DNA from: Candidatus Zixiibacteriota bacterium
Lineage (GTDB): Bacteria > Zixibacteria > MSB-5A5 > GN15 > FEB-12
Assembly (NCBI GenBank): GCA_029932795.1
Contig: JAOZPL010000024.1
Coordinates: forward strand, 1-12,368
Length of the DNA stretch: 12,368 nt
Reading direction: 5' to 3'
Part shown: positions 7,239-12,368 of the stretch, one piece after another
How the letters are laid out: every line of letters begins with the position of its first letter
How positions within the stretch are numbered: the first letter of the stretch is position 1
Notes under the pieces: model-generated
The model's input: only the letters and a program-made list of their open reading frames with translations
The model's database searches: none
What the model was told of the DNA's origin: nothing
Made by a program: the position numbers and the translations under genes

Positions 7239-7772
7239 ATGAACCGATACCTCAAAAGATTTATGTGCGCCTCACTGTTCTATCTAGGGCTGGCGGCGGT
7301 TTTTGGCATCCTCAATAGCTTCACCGATACCGGGTACATTGGAACTTATGCCCTGACTCATTTCAATTTACTCGGTTTCATGTCAATGATGCTCTTCGGG
7401 ATCGGGTATTTTCTTCTACCCCGATTGAATCGTACTGTCATACGACATCCGGGCTGGGTCCCAGTCCATTTCTGGTTGGCCAACACCAGCCTGATCGGCA
7501 TGGTGCTTTTTCGTGCCCTCCAGGTCTCAACCGGTGAAGGAATCTACTCGCTGCTTTTCCTCCTCTCGGCTCTTGGCCAGGTGGTCTCGATTTTCATATT
7601 CATTTCCAATATCTGGGCCACACTGGTCAAGCCGACGGTCCCGCAAGCATCAAGGGCGGTAGCAGTCAAGACAGGTGAAGCGCAACAACCCACTTGGCAC
7701 AGGCGAAAAGAGAACCACAGCAGGGTTACTGACCGGCAGGTCACTAACTGCCTGTCCCCCCAACGAAGATAG
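7239..7772 (+). CDS. Four-helix membrane protein resembling the N-terminal part of heme-copper oxidase subunit I
   Basis: Predicted inner-membrane protein. Four hydrophobic helices are visible, at about residues 8-26, 35-60, 72-95 and 103-130. The segment around THFNLLGFMSMMLFGIGYFL followed by PRL is like the helix of cbb3/NOR-type oxidase subunit I that carries a heme-ligand histidine (here His41). HFWLANTSLIGM (His77) also resembles that family. The protein is far too short to be an oxidase and has only part of the histidine set, so it is a stand-alone helical-bundle relative, perhaps heme-binding. Function unknown. The last ~45 residues are hydrophilic, basic and low in recognisable features. 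GAGG (7230-7233) 5 nt before ATG 7239 supports the start. It faces the minus-strand PhaR-like gene, with 40 nt between the stops. Confidence 0.7.
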   Translation: MNRYLKRFMCASLFYLGLAAVFGILNSFTDTGYIGTYALTHFNLLGFMSMMLFGIGYFLLPRLNRTVIRHPGWVPVHFWLANTSLIGMVLFRALQVSTGEGIYSLLFLLSALGQVVSIFIFISNIWATLVKPTVPQASRAVAVKTGEAQQPTWHRRKENHSRVTDRQVTNCLSPQRR

Positions 7773-7806
7773 AATCTGACTCAGCAGCTATGGTAGGTGT
7801 TCACTC

Positions 7807-7821
7807 GGCGAATCATTCGCC
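7807..7821 (+). terminator. Hairpin between converging genes, possible weak terminator
   Basis: A perfect inverted repeat GGCGAA-tca-TTCGCC forms a 6-bp stem with a 3-nt loop, centred exactly on the minus-strand stop codon (TGA at 7815-7813). It lies 35 nt after the stop of the + strand membrane-protein gene. The + strand then reads TGCTTCTACTTTTG, pyrimidine-rich but not a clean T-run, so terminator function is a guess. On the minus strand no T-run follows. Confidence 0.3.
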
Positions 7822-8154
7822 TGCTTCTACTTTTGCCTTGAGCTCTTTAACGACCCTGGCCAGCTTGTCCACCTTGGCTTCCAGCTTTTTCAAGTCACCC
7901 TGACGGGCCCAGTTGAGTTCCTTGGCCAGTTTGCTAACGCTCTTTTGTGTCTTTTCCGCTTCCCGGAGCACTTTGCCTCGAAAATCAGCGGTCGATTTTT
8001 CAGCCTTTTCCAGAAGTTCCATAACCGCCTTCTTGCGATCCGACCTGTTAAGCTCACCCTTCTTGATAAGATCGTCGATGATCTTCTCCGCCTTGGCCTT
8101 AGTTACCTGAATGGCCCCGACCGAGGCAAGCACAGTGTTTCTTAAAAGCGACAT
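7813..8154 (-). CDS. Possible second product: 113-aa phasin-like protein from an internal start
   Basis: An ATG at 8154 (Met85 of the PhaR-like gene, same frame) is preceded by AGGAGGTGA at 8170-8162, a 9-base perfect match to the anti-Shine-Dalgarno sequence with 7-nt spacing, the best ribosome-binding site in the window. The product would begin MSLLRNTVLASVGAIQ and match the usual start, size (about 110 aa) and helical layout of small phasin-like granule proteins. The precise agreement between the internal site and the domain boundary is what supports it. It is inferred only; the site could be fortuitous, because TCA-GGA-GGT-GAC encodes Ser-Gly-Gly-Asp in a linker. It would overlap the full-length protein's C-terminal half in frame. 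Confidence 0.45.
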   Translation of the reverse strand: MSLLRNTVLASVGAIQVTKAKAEKIIDDLIKKGELNRSDRKKAVMELLEKAEKSTADFRGKVLREAEKTQKSVSKLAKELNWARQGDLKKLEAKVDKLARVVKELKAKVEAGE

Positions 8155-8406
8155 TGATCTGTCACCTCCTGAGTATATGATTTCTCTCAACAATTCCCTC
8201 GACTCTCTTATATTCCGCCAACTCGAAGACTCCGCCAGCAGCACCCGCCCCAGCACTGAAAGTGTGATATCATCTCCTGTGGACGACTCAACGACCCTGA
8301 CACGTTCCCCTTCCTTGATCATATCCGCCAGCTCGGACTGGGTGATGGTCCGGCTGGCCTGCATGTCATAGAGACGCCGGTTCCGGTATCGCTTAATGAT
8401 CTTCAT
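7813..8406 (-). CDS. PhaR-type polyhydroxyalkanoate regulator fused to a phasin-like coiled coil
   Basis: Residues 1-60 (MKIIKRYRNRRLYDMQASRT, then a GERVRVVESSTGDDIT motif) match the PHB/PHA accumulation regulator DNA-binding domain (PhaR N-terminal family, PF07879-type), which represses phasin genes and senses polyester granules. Residues about 85-197 are almost wholly helical. NTVLASVGAIQ, KAKAEKIIDDLIKKGEL, a long charged helix and a final LKKLEAKVDKLARVVKELKA heptad segment look like small phasin / granule-associated proteins (PhaI/PhaF type). Polymer-granule control is therefore the likely role, but no PHA synthase gene lies in the window. The start at 8406 fits the family N-terminus, yet its ribosome-binding site is weak (GGGTGA only 3 nt away). 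A much stronger internal site precedes Met85. A good minus-strand promoter lies just upstream (8420-8448). Confidence 0.85.
   Translation of the reverse strand: MKIIKRYRNRRLYDMQASRTITQSELADMIKEGERVRVVESSTGDDITLSVLGRVLLAESSSWRNIRESRELLREIIYSGGDRSMSLLRNTVLASVGAIQVTKAKAEKIIDDLIKKGELNRSDRKKAVMELLEKAEKSTADFRGKVLREAEKTQKSVSKLAKELNWARQGDLKKLEAKVDKLARVVKELKAKVEAGE
8162..8170 (-). promoter_or_regulatory. Perfect internal Shine-Dalgarno sequence
   Basis: AGGAGGTGA on the minus strand, 7 nt upstream of an in-frame ATG (8154). All nine bases pair with the 16S rRNA 3' end consensus. The annotated start of the same gene has only a poor, closely spaced match, so this internal site would be expected to win ribosomes if accessible. 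Confidence 0.55.
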
Positions 8407-8419
8407 AGTTCACCCGTAT

Positions 8420-8448
8420 ATAATAGTGCACCGCACAACAAATGTCAA
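8420..8448 (-). promoter_or_regulatory. Strong sigma-70-type promoter for the PhaR-like gene
   Basis: On the minus strand a perfect TTGACA (8448-8443) is followed by a 17-nt spacer and TATTAT (8425-8420, 5 of 6). Initiation would lie near 8413, leaving a leader of only about 7-10 nt before ATG 8406. The -35 box abuts the T-run of the upstream gene's terminator candidate, so the two genes are probably separate transcription units. Confidence 0.6.
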
Positions 8449-8449
8449 T

Positions 8450-8467
8450 AAAAAAAGCCCCCGCTCC
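8450..8467 (-). terminator. Weak intrinsic terminator after the response-regulator gene
   Basis: Reading the minus strand past the response-regulator stop (TAA at 8485-8483), a short stem GGAGC/GCTTT around a G-rich loop (three canonical pairs plus two G-T pairs) runs into seven Ts (8456-8450). The T-run is clear but the stem is short, so termination may be partial. Confidence 0.4.
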
Positions 8468-8482
8468 CAACATAGCCTTCCT

Positions 8483-8884
8483 TTAACCCCGGCTGGTTGA
8501 CATGATAACGATATTCACAATCTCCAGCAGGCGTTCACAGGAGAACGGCTTCTTGATGAACATATCTCCACCTGACTTGAAAGACCGCCCCATATCGTCG
8601 GCTCGATCCTTACCGGTCAGAAAAATCACGGGCACGTGACTAAGCTTGGGATCTTTTTTCAGTTCCTGACAGACATCGTAACCATCCTGGCCCGGCATCA
8701 TGATATCCAGCAATATCACCTGAGGCTTAAACTCGCGGGCCTTGGCCACTGCGTTCTGGGAGGAGTTTTCTGTGGCGACAACATAGCCGGACTCGGTCAG
8801 GAAAGTCTCAACGATATCTGTGATTTCCGGTTCATCGTCAATCACCAGGACTCTGGCTGTCTCAATCTTTATTTTGTACGACAT
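8483..8884 (-). CDS. Stand-alone response-regulator receiver protein (CheY-like)
   Basis: A single receiver domain with no output domain, so it would act by protein interaction or as part of a phosphorelay. All key residues are present: the acidic pair Asp16-Asp17 (VLVIDDEPEI), the phosphoacceptor Asp60 (VILLDIMMPGQDG), the switch Thr90 (FLTGK) and the conserved lysine in KKPF (Lys112). The 133-aa length fits one domain plus a short N-terminal tail. AAAGGA (8897-8892) 7 nt before the ATG supports the start. No histidine kinase lies nearby, so the partner is unknown. It is divergent from smpB across about 180 nt, with a -10-like TATAAT (8941-8936) inside a palindrome. Confidence 0.92.
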   Translation of the reverse strand: MSYKIKIETARVLVIDDEPEITDIVETFLTESGYVVATENSSQNAVAKAREFKPQVILLDIMMPGQDGYDVCQELKKDPKLSHVPVIFLTGKDRADDMGRSFKSGGDMFIKKPFSCERLLEIVNIVIMSTSRG

Positions 8885-8923
8885 TTGCCAATCCTTTAGA
8901 CATAGCCAGTACGATGTTATGGC

Positions 8924-8945
8924 ACAGTATCATGCATTATACTGT
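8924..8945. promoter_or_regulatory. 22-bp near-perfect palindrome over the response-regulator -10 box: candidate operator
   Basis: The arms ACAGTAT and ATACTGT flank an ATGCAT core. Ten of eleven base pairs across the dyad are symmetric; only 8931/8938 mismatch. The minus strand contains a perfect TATAAT (8941-8936) within it, about 45-50 nt upstream of the response-regulator ATG. The + strand contains TATACT (8938-8943), facing smpB. Neither side has a good -35 at the right distance, as often seen at activator- or repressor-controlled promoters. A dimeric regulator bound here could control both genes. The binding protein is unknown. Confidence 0.5.
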
Positions 8946-8958
8946 ATCGGTGAACAGG

Positions 8959-9026
8959 AAGGGTTCCTTTAACCCTTTCGTCGCCAGCCGACAGGTCTTC
9001 CCGCTGGCTGCCTTCAGCCTCTTTTT
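8959..9026 (+). promoter_or_regulatory. Structured region upstream of smpB with terminator-like hairpin
   Basis: Three possible stems were found by eye. The first is AAGGGTT/AACCCTT with a 5-nt loop (8959-8977). The second is GCCAGC (8983-8988) pairing with GCTGGC (9003-9008). The third is GGCTG-CCTT-CAGCC (9006-9019) followed by TCTTTTT (9020-9026), which looks like an intrinsic terminator. The second and third share bases 9006-9008 and cannot form together, the layout of an attenuator. No + strand gene ends upstream that would need a terminator. Folding energies were not computed. Confidence 0.35.
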
Positions 9027-9064
9027 GATTGCAGTTAACCAACCGAAAGTCTATTCTCCAACTG

Positions 9065-9538
9065 ATGGAAAACAGGGACGCCGATATCAAAATCATCGCC
9101 CGTAACCGGAAGGCCAGGCACAACTACCAGATTTTCAGCACCATCGAGGCCGGCCTGGAGCTAAAGGGGAGCGAGGTCAAATCGATCCGGAAAGGCAAGG
9201 TCAACCTGGCGGATGCCTACGCCATGATAGAGAACGGACAGGTTATCCTAAAAAACCTGCATATCTCTCCATATATGATGGCAACAGATGAAAAACACGA
9301 CCCCACCAGGCCCAGGCGTCTATTGCTGCACAAGAAGGAGATTCACAAGCTGGCCGTTCGAACCGAGCAGCGCGGCCTGACGCTCGTCCTGCTTACGGTA
9401 TATTTCAAGGGTAAATATGCCAAAGTTGAACTCGGTCTGGCGAGCGGTCGTAAAAAGTACGACAAGCGTGAGGCCATTGCCAAAGCCGAAGCGGACCGGC
9501 ATATTCAGCGCGCCACAAGAAGGAACCCTGACCGATGA
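9065..9538 (+). CDS. smpB: SmpB, tmRNA-binding ribosome-rescue protein
   Basis: Binds tmRNA and delivers it to stalled ribosomes for trans-translation. The family opening IARNRKARHNYQI is followed by EAGLELKGSEVKSIRKGKVN and DAYAMI, then a beta-barrel body. The basic tail GRKKYDKREAIAKAEADRHI contains the DKRE motif that mimics a codon-anticodon helix in the decoding centre. ATG 9065 gives 157 aa, the normal size. The frame could extend to TTG 9029, but the extra residues do not belong to the family. There is no Shine-Dalgarno before 9065. A weak promoter (TTGCAG 9029-9034, 17 nt, TATTCT 9052-9057) would start transcription right at the ATG. The ATGA overlap with the amidase gene implies coupling. 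The tmRNA gene itself is not in the window. Confidence 0.95.
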   Translation: MENRDADIKIIARNRKARHNYQIFSTIEAGLELKGSEVKSIRKGKVNLADAYAMIENGQVILKNLHISPYMMATDEKHDPTRPRRLLLHKKEIHKLAVRTEQRGLTLVLLTVYFKGKYAKVELGLASGRKKYDKREAIAKAEADRHIQRATRRNPDR

Positions 9539-11046
9539 GAGAGCGGCTATTCATAAAGATTCTATTCCTTCTCATATCACCACTGTTTCTGAGCGTCTTT
9601 TCAGCGGGGTCAACCAGCGCCGCTGTGCAGGTATATATCGCAGGTGAATATGAAGAGATCGGTTCTTTCTCTGAGGGAGAGATCCATTTCATATCTCTTT
9701 CTGACCTGGTAGAAATCCTTGGAGGGACCCTTGACTGGGAAATAATCGGGCATCAGGTCAAGATGGTGGAACCGTCATACCGGTTCGATTTTATCATAGG
9801 TTCTCCCTTTTTCAAACTGAACGACACAGTCTACAATATGACCTACGCCACCTTCTTCCGGGACGGGCAGCTTTATGTCCCAGCCGAGACATTCCTCCCC
9901 TATTTCGACCGGGTCAACGTCCGCCAGATAGCCTGGGATTCTGACTCTCGGACAATTCGTATCGAATCCGAGTACTTCAATGTAACCGATATCTCTTTTT
10001 CACCCAAGGCGAACGGACTGCTTATTGAAATCTACGTCACCACCGCCCTGGCTTACGACGTTTTTGTGACCGAAGGGAACTGGATCAACGTATCTATTCG
10101 CAATGGCCTCCTTAACCGTGCCCGTCTGCTGTCATGTCTGGATCGGCGCTACATGTACCGTCTTAAGGTGCACCAGGTTGAAAACACCGGCCAGATCTCG
10201 ATCCGGCTGAAAAGAGACGTGCAGAAATGGAACCACAAGCTGGTAAATGATCCGCCTCGCATCCAGATATCAATAGCCGATGTCAACTTCCAGTTTGACA
10301 CGGCGCTAAACGGGACCGTGATCGGTCCTGACGAGAAGATAGACGTAATCGTTATCGATCCCGGCCATGGCGGCAAGGATTACGGCGCCATCGGCCCTCG
10401 CGGCACACGGGAAAAGGATGTAGTGTTAAGTATCAGCAAGGAACTGGCCAAACTCATCCGCAAAGACAAGCAATTCAAAGTCATCATGACTCGCGACCGG
10501 GACAAGACCGTCTCCCTTGAGGAGCGTGCCAGAATCGCCAACGAAGCCGGTGCCGACCTGTTTATCTCGATCCATGCCAACGCCTCGCCAAACCGCCATG
10601 TGCGCGGCTGGAATGTCTTTCTTCTGGCGCCGGCACGCAATGATTCCGCTCGCGCCGTCGAGCAACTCGAAAACAGTTACTTCCTGCGCGAGTTATCCGC
10701 CCTGGAGGCTCATGCCGGCAACGAGGCTGTCAAACCCGATTACGACCCGGTGATCAGCATCCTCAATGAAATGATAATGACGGAGTTCCAGGCGGAATCA
10801 CACGATTTTGCCATGATGATGGATCGGGAATTCCGGCGCTACCTGAAAATCCCTGCCCGGGGGGTTGATCAAGCCGGATTTTTTGTGCTCAACAAAGTGT
10901 TCACCCCCTCGGTGCTGGTGGAGGCGGCATTTATTTCCAACAAGACGGAAGAGAAAATACTCAAGGACAGGAAATACCGGCAACTGGTTGCCAAGGGAAT
11001 ATACAACGCCGTTAAACGATTCAAGGCAAAGTACGAAAGTCAATGA
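9535..11046 (+). CDS. N-acetylmuramoyl-L-alanine amidase (AmiC-like) with copper-amine-oxidase-like N-domain and AMIN domain
   Basis: Periplasmic zinc hydrolase that cuts the amide bond between MurNAc and the stem peptide, typically at the septum. A signal peptide ends near residue 29 (STSAA). Residues about 35-145 resemble the copper-amine-oxidase-like N-terminal domain (a beta-rich fold, not an oxidase). About 147-250 looks like an AMIN targeting domain, and Amidase_3 runs from about 270 to the end. Zinc ligands and catalysis: His278 in DPGHGG, Glu293 in TREKDV, His347 in SIHAN and Glu463 in LVEAAFISN. Between SIHAN and the last motif lies a long helical insert (about 365-440), the position of the autoinhibitory helix in divisional AmiB/AmiC-type enzymes. 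It starts within the smpB stop (ATGA) and ends 21 nt before murI. 503 aa; complete. Confidence 0.93.
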   Translation: MRERLFIKILFLLISPLFLSVFSAGSTSAAVQVYIAGEYEEIGSFSEGEIHFISLSDLVEILGGTLDWEIIGHQVKMVEPSYRFDFIIGSPFFKLNDTVYNMTYATFFRDGQLYVPAETFLPYFDRVNVRQIAWDSDSRTIRIESEYFNVTDISFSPKANGLLIEIYVTTALAYDVFVTEGNWINVSIRNGLLNRARLLSCLDRRYMYRLKVHQVENTGQISIRLKRDVQKWNHKLVNDPPRIQISIADVNFQFDTALNGTVIGPDEKIDVIVIDPGHGGKDYGAIGPRGTREKDVVLSISKELAKLIRKDKQFKVIMTRDRDKTVSLEERARIANEAGADLFISIHANASPNRHVRGWNVFLLAPARNDSARAVEQLENSYFLRELSALEAHAGNEAVKPDYDPVISILNEMIMTEFQAESHDFAMMMDREFRRYLKIPARGVDQAGFFVLNKVFTPSVLVEAAFISNKTEEKILKDRKYRQLVAKGIYNAVKRFKAKYESQ

Positions 11047-11067
11047 TTGCACAGCATGGGAGTTCGT

Positions 11068-11886
11068 ATGGACGCGCCAATTGGTATTTTTGACTCCGGC
11101 GTGGGTGGCCTGACGGTCGCGCGCGAGGTTTTCAAGCTCCTTCCCTCCGAGGATGTCGTCTATTTCGGGGATGTCGGCCGCTACCCATACGGGGGCCGGT
11201 CAAAAGAAATCATCACCAATTTCACGGCTCAGGATATCGCCTTCCTGGTGGAACACAATGTCAAGTTTATCATCTGTGCCTGCAATACCGCCTCGGCGGT
11301 GGCACTGGATGAAGTCGCCCGTAATTACAAGATCAAGATGATAGGAGTTATCAAACCGGGCGCACAGGCGGCAGCGGAACAGACAAGTAACGGACGGGTC
11401 GGTGTGATCGGTACCCACGCCACGATCAGCTCCAACACCTATGCGCGGATGATTCACGATATCAACCCGGATATCAAGGTCTTCTCGCTGGCCTGTCCCC
11501 TTTTTGTCCCCCTGGCCGAGGAAGGATACATTGACAGGGAAGCCACCTACCTGATCGCCAAAGATTACCTGCAGACGATGCACGATGTCGGCATCGACAC
11601 GCTCATTCTCGGCTGCACCCATTATCCGCTGCTGGCCAAAGTCATCGCCGAAGTGATGGGCAACAAAGTGACGCTGATTGACAGCGGCGAAGAAACGGCG
11701 AGAGCGGCGTATATGATACTGGCGGAGGATGGCCTTCTCAACCCGCGCATGTCACAGAAACCGGCCCGCCAGGGCGAGCACAGATTCTTTGTCTCCGACG
11801 TCCCGGAGAAGTTCTCGCCTTTGGCGACCCGCTTCCTCGGCGAGCCGGTGGACAAGATCACAAGGGTGGATATAAGCGGGTATTGA
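11068..11886 (+). CDS. murI: Glutamate racemase MurI
   Basis: Makes D-glutamate from L-glutamate for peptidoglycan precursors; cytoplasmic and cofactor-independent. The N-terminus PIGIFDSGVGGLTVARE holds Asp9 and Ser10. The two catalytic cysteines are Cys72 (CNTASA) and Cys183 (LGCTHYPLL), the latter next to His185. Glu152 lies in the conserved EEG segment. The loop GDVGRYPYGGRS replaces the more common GDTARVPYG, a mild variant. I chose ATG 11068 (272 aa) because GGGAG (11058-11062) sits 5 nt upstream and the family starts just before PIGxFDSG. ATG 11056 and TTG 11047 are also in frame. It follows the amidase by 21 nt, so the two are probably co-transcribed. Confidence 0.96.
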   Translation: MDAPIGIFDSGVGGLTVAREVFKLLPSEDVVYFGDVGRYPYGGRSKEIITNFTAQDIAFLVEHNVKFIICACNTASAVALDEVARNYKIKMIGVIKPGAQAAAEQTSNGRVGVIGTHATISSNTYARMIHDINPDIKVFSLACPLFVPLAEEGYIDREATYLIAKDYLQTMHDVGIDTLILGCTHYPLLAKVIAEVMGNKVTLIDSGEETARAAYMILAEDGLLNPRMSQKPARQGEHRFFVSDVPEKFSPLATRFLGEPVDKITRVDISGY

Positions 11887-11890
11887 CACA

Positions 11891-12358
11891 ATGCCTAAGC
11901 ATTACGTTGTCTTTCCAAAAATAGTCGCGGAAGAAATCCTTCCAATCAGTCGTCTAGACCTCAGAGACTACAGCTTCGGGAACGGCTGCCCGGATCTGGA
12001 TATTATAGCAAGCTGTTTGGCATATCACTACGGTAGAGCCGTTACGGGCTTTCTCTACACGCCACTGACCTCGAAACAACCGTATCATGAGATCTACAGG
12101 AAACATTACCAAAACTTTGAGGCTATGCGCTATGTTGGCTTGACTGAGAATCACCTACCATTCGACGCTTTTGAGTACTTTATCCTGACCACGTCTGAGA
12201 CCACCATGGGGTCATACAGCACCGGTGTAAATCAATTTGGCCAACTAATACAACTTCTTTCCTCACAGACGGAGCTAACCCCATGCATCCAACGAGATAG
12301 AGTCTCTTTCACTGACGAGATGAATCTCCCCCGAATTGTTGACACATCGAGAAGATAG
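11891..12358 (+). CDS. Uncharacterised 155-aa protein
   Basis: I do not recognise a family. There is no signal peptide or membrane helix, so it is predicted cytoplasmic. It is rich in Tyr, Phe, Thr and Leu. A short cluster CPDLDIIASCLAYHYG and an acidic/aromatic stretch FDAFEYFILTTSE are the most distinctive parts, and the last third is polar with a basic end (DTSRR). The ATG lies 4 nt after the murI stop, with no clear ribosome-binding site. Its GC in blocks I counted is about 45-50 %, against about 57-62 % at the end of murI. The codon mix is also looser (more ATA, CTA, AGA/AGG). It may be a recent acquisition or a weakly constrained gene. The frame ends 10 nt before the window edge and is complete as read. 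Confidence 0.55.
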   Translation: MPKHYVVFPKIVAEEILPISRLDLRDYSFGNGCPDLDIIASCLAYHYGRAVTGFLYTPLTSKQPYHEIYRKHYQNFEAMRYVGLTENHLPFDAFEYFILTTSETTMGSYSTGVNQFGQLIQLLSSQTELTPCIQRDRVSFTDEMNLPRIVDTSRR

Positions 12359-12368
12359 AGTTTTATTC

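Noticed and set aside
7723..7760. GGCAG/CTGCC repeat at the end of the membrane-protein gene as a terminator
   Set aside because: Lies inside the coding region, has an 8-nt loop and no T-run.
9029..9064. Extended smpB start at TTG 9029
   Set aside because: The extra 12 residues are outside the SmpB family and the start codon is rare; ATG 9065 gives the normal length.
8914..9105. 63-aa + strand ORF upstream of and overlapping smpB, possible leader peptide
   Set aside because: No ribosome-binding site, it runs out of frame into smpB, and the overlapping structure and palindrome explain the region better.
1..12368. CRISPR arrays, insertion sequences, tRNA/tmRNA genes, toxin-antitoxin or defence modules
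   Set aside because: No regularly spaced repeats, transposase motifs, tRNA-like cloverleaf or recognisable defence protein was seen on either strand.

Overview
The window is a gene-dense stretch of a Gram-negative (diderm) chromosome. It carries a complete-looking Tol-Pal operon, outer-membrane lipoproteins and a periplasmic peptidoglycan amidase. GC is moderate, about 55-60 % in most genes where I counted blocks and lower in the last ORF. The gene set and protein style (PD40-type TolB, proline-rich Pal, lipoprotein CpoB, an amidase with copper-amine-oxidase-like N-domain plus AMIN, a PhaR-type regulator with a phasin-like tail) fit an uncultivated lineage near the FCB group or candidate phylum Zixibacteria. 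That placement is a weak inference, because no rRNA or marker tree is available.

Layout. Positions 2-5143 (+) hold tolQ (5' end cut by the window), tolR, a tolA/tonB-type gene, tolB, pal, cpoB and a translationally coupled 176-aa gene of unknown role. Most junctions overlap or lie within about 20 nt; the exception is 191 nt before pal, which contains a good promoter candidate. Positions 5196-7205 (+) encode NAD-dependent DNA ligase LigA. Positions 7239-7772 (+) encode a four-helix membrane protein resembling the start of heme-copper oxidase subunit I. Two minus-strand genes follow: a PhaR-like regulator with a phasin-like C-terminal half (7813-8406) and a stand-alone response-regulator receiver (8483-8884). 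Across a 180-nt divergent intergenic region, smpB, an AMIN/Amidase_3 hydrolase, murI and a 155-aa unknown run on the + strand to 12358.

How the genes work together. TolQRA forms the proton-driven inner-membrane motor. TolB and Pal form the periplasmic and outer-membrane end, and CpoB links it to peptidoglycan synthesis. The amidase splits septal peptidoglycan, and MurI supplies D-glutamate for new peptidoglycan. Much of the window is therefore envelope and division biology, with DNA repair/replication (LigA) and ribosome rescue (SmpB) alongside.

Most interesting signals. (1) A textbook AGGAGGTGA ribosome-binding site lies inside the PhaR-like gene, 7 nt before an in-frame ATG, exactly where the phasin-like half begins. 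One gene may thus make both a full-length regulator and a short phasin-like protein. (2) A 22-bp near-perfect palindrome covers the -10 box of the response-regulator gene. (3) Mutually exclusive hairpins, one followed by a T-run, lie upstream of smpB. (4) ligA and smpB lack a Shine-Dalgarno sequence and have -10-like hexamers about 7-8 nt before the ATG, which suggests leaderless transcripts. I saw no CRISPR array, insertion sequence, tRNA, rRNA or clear defence system.
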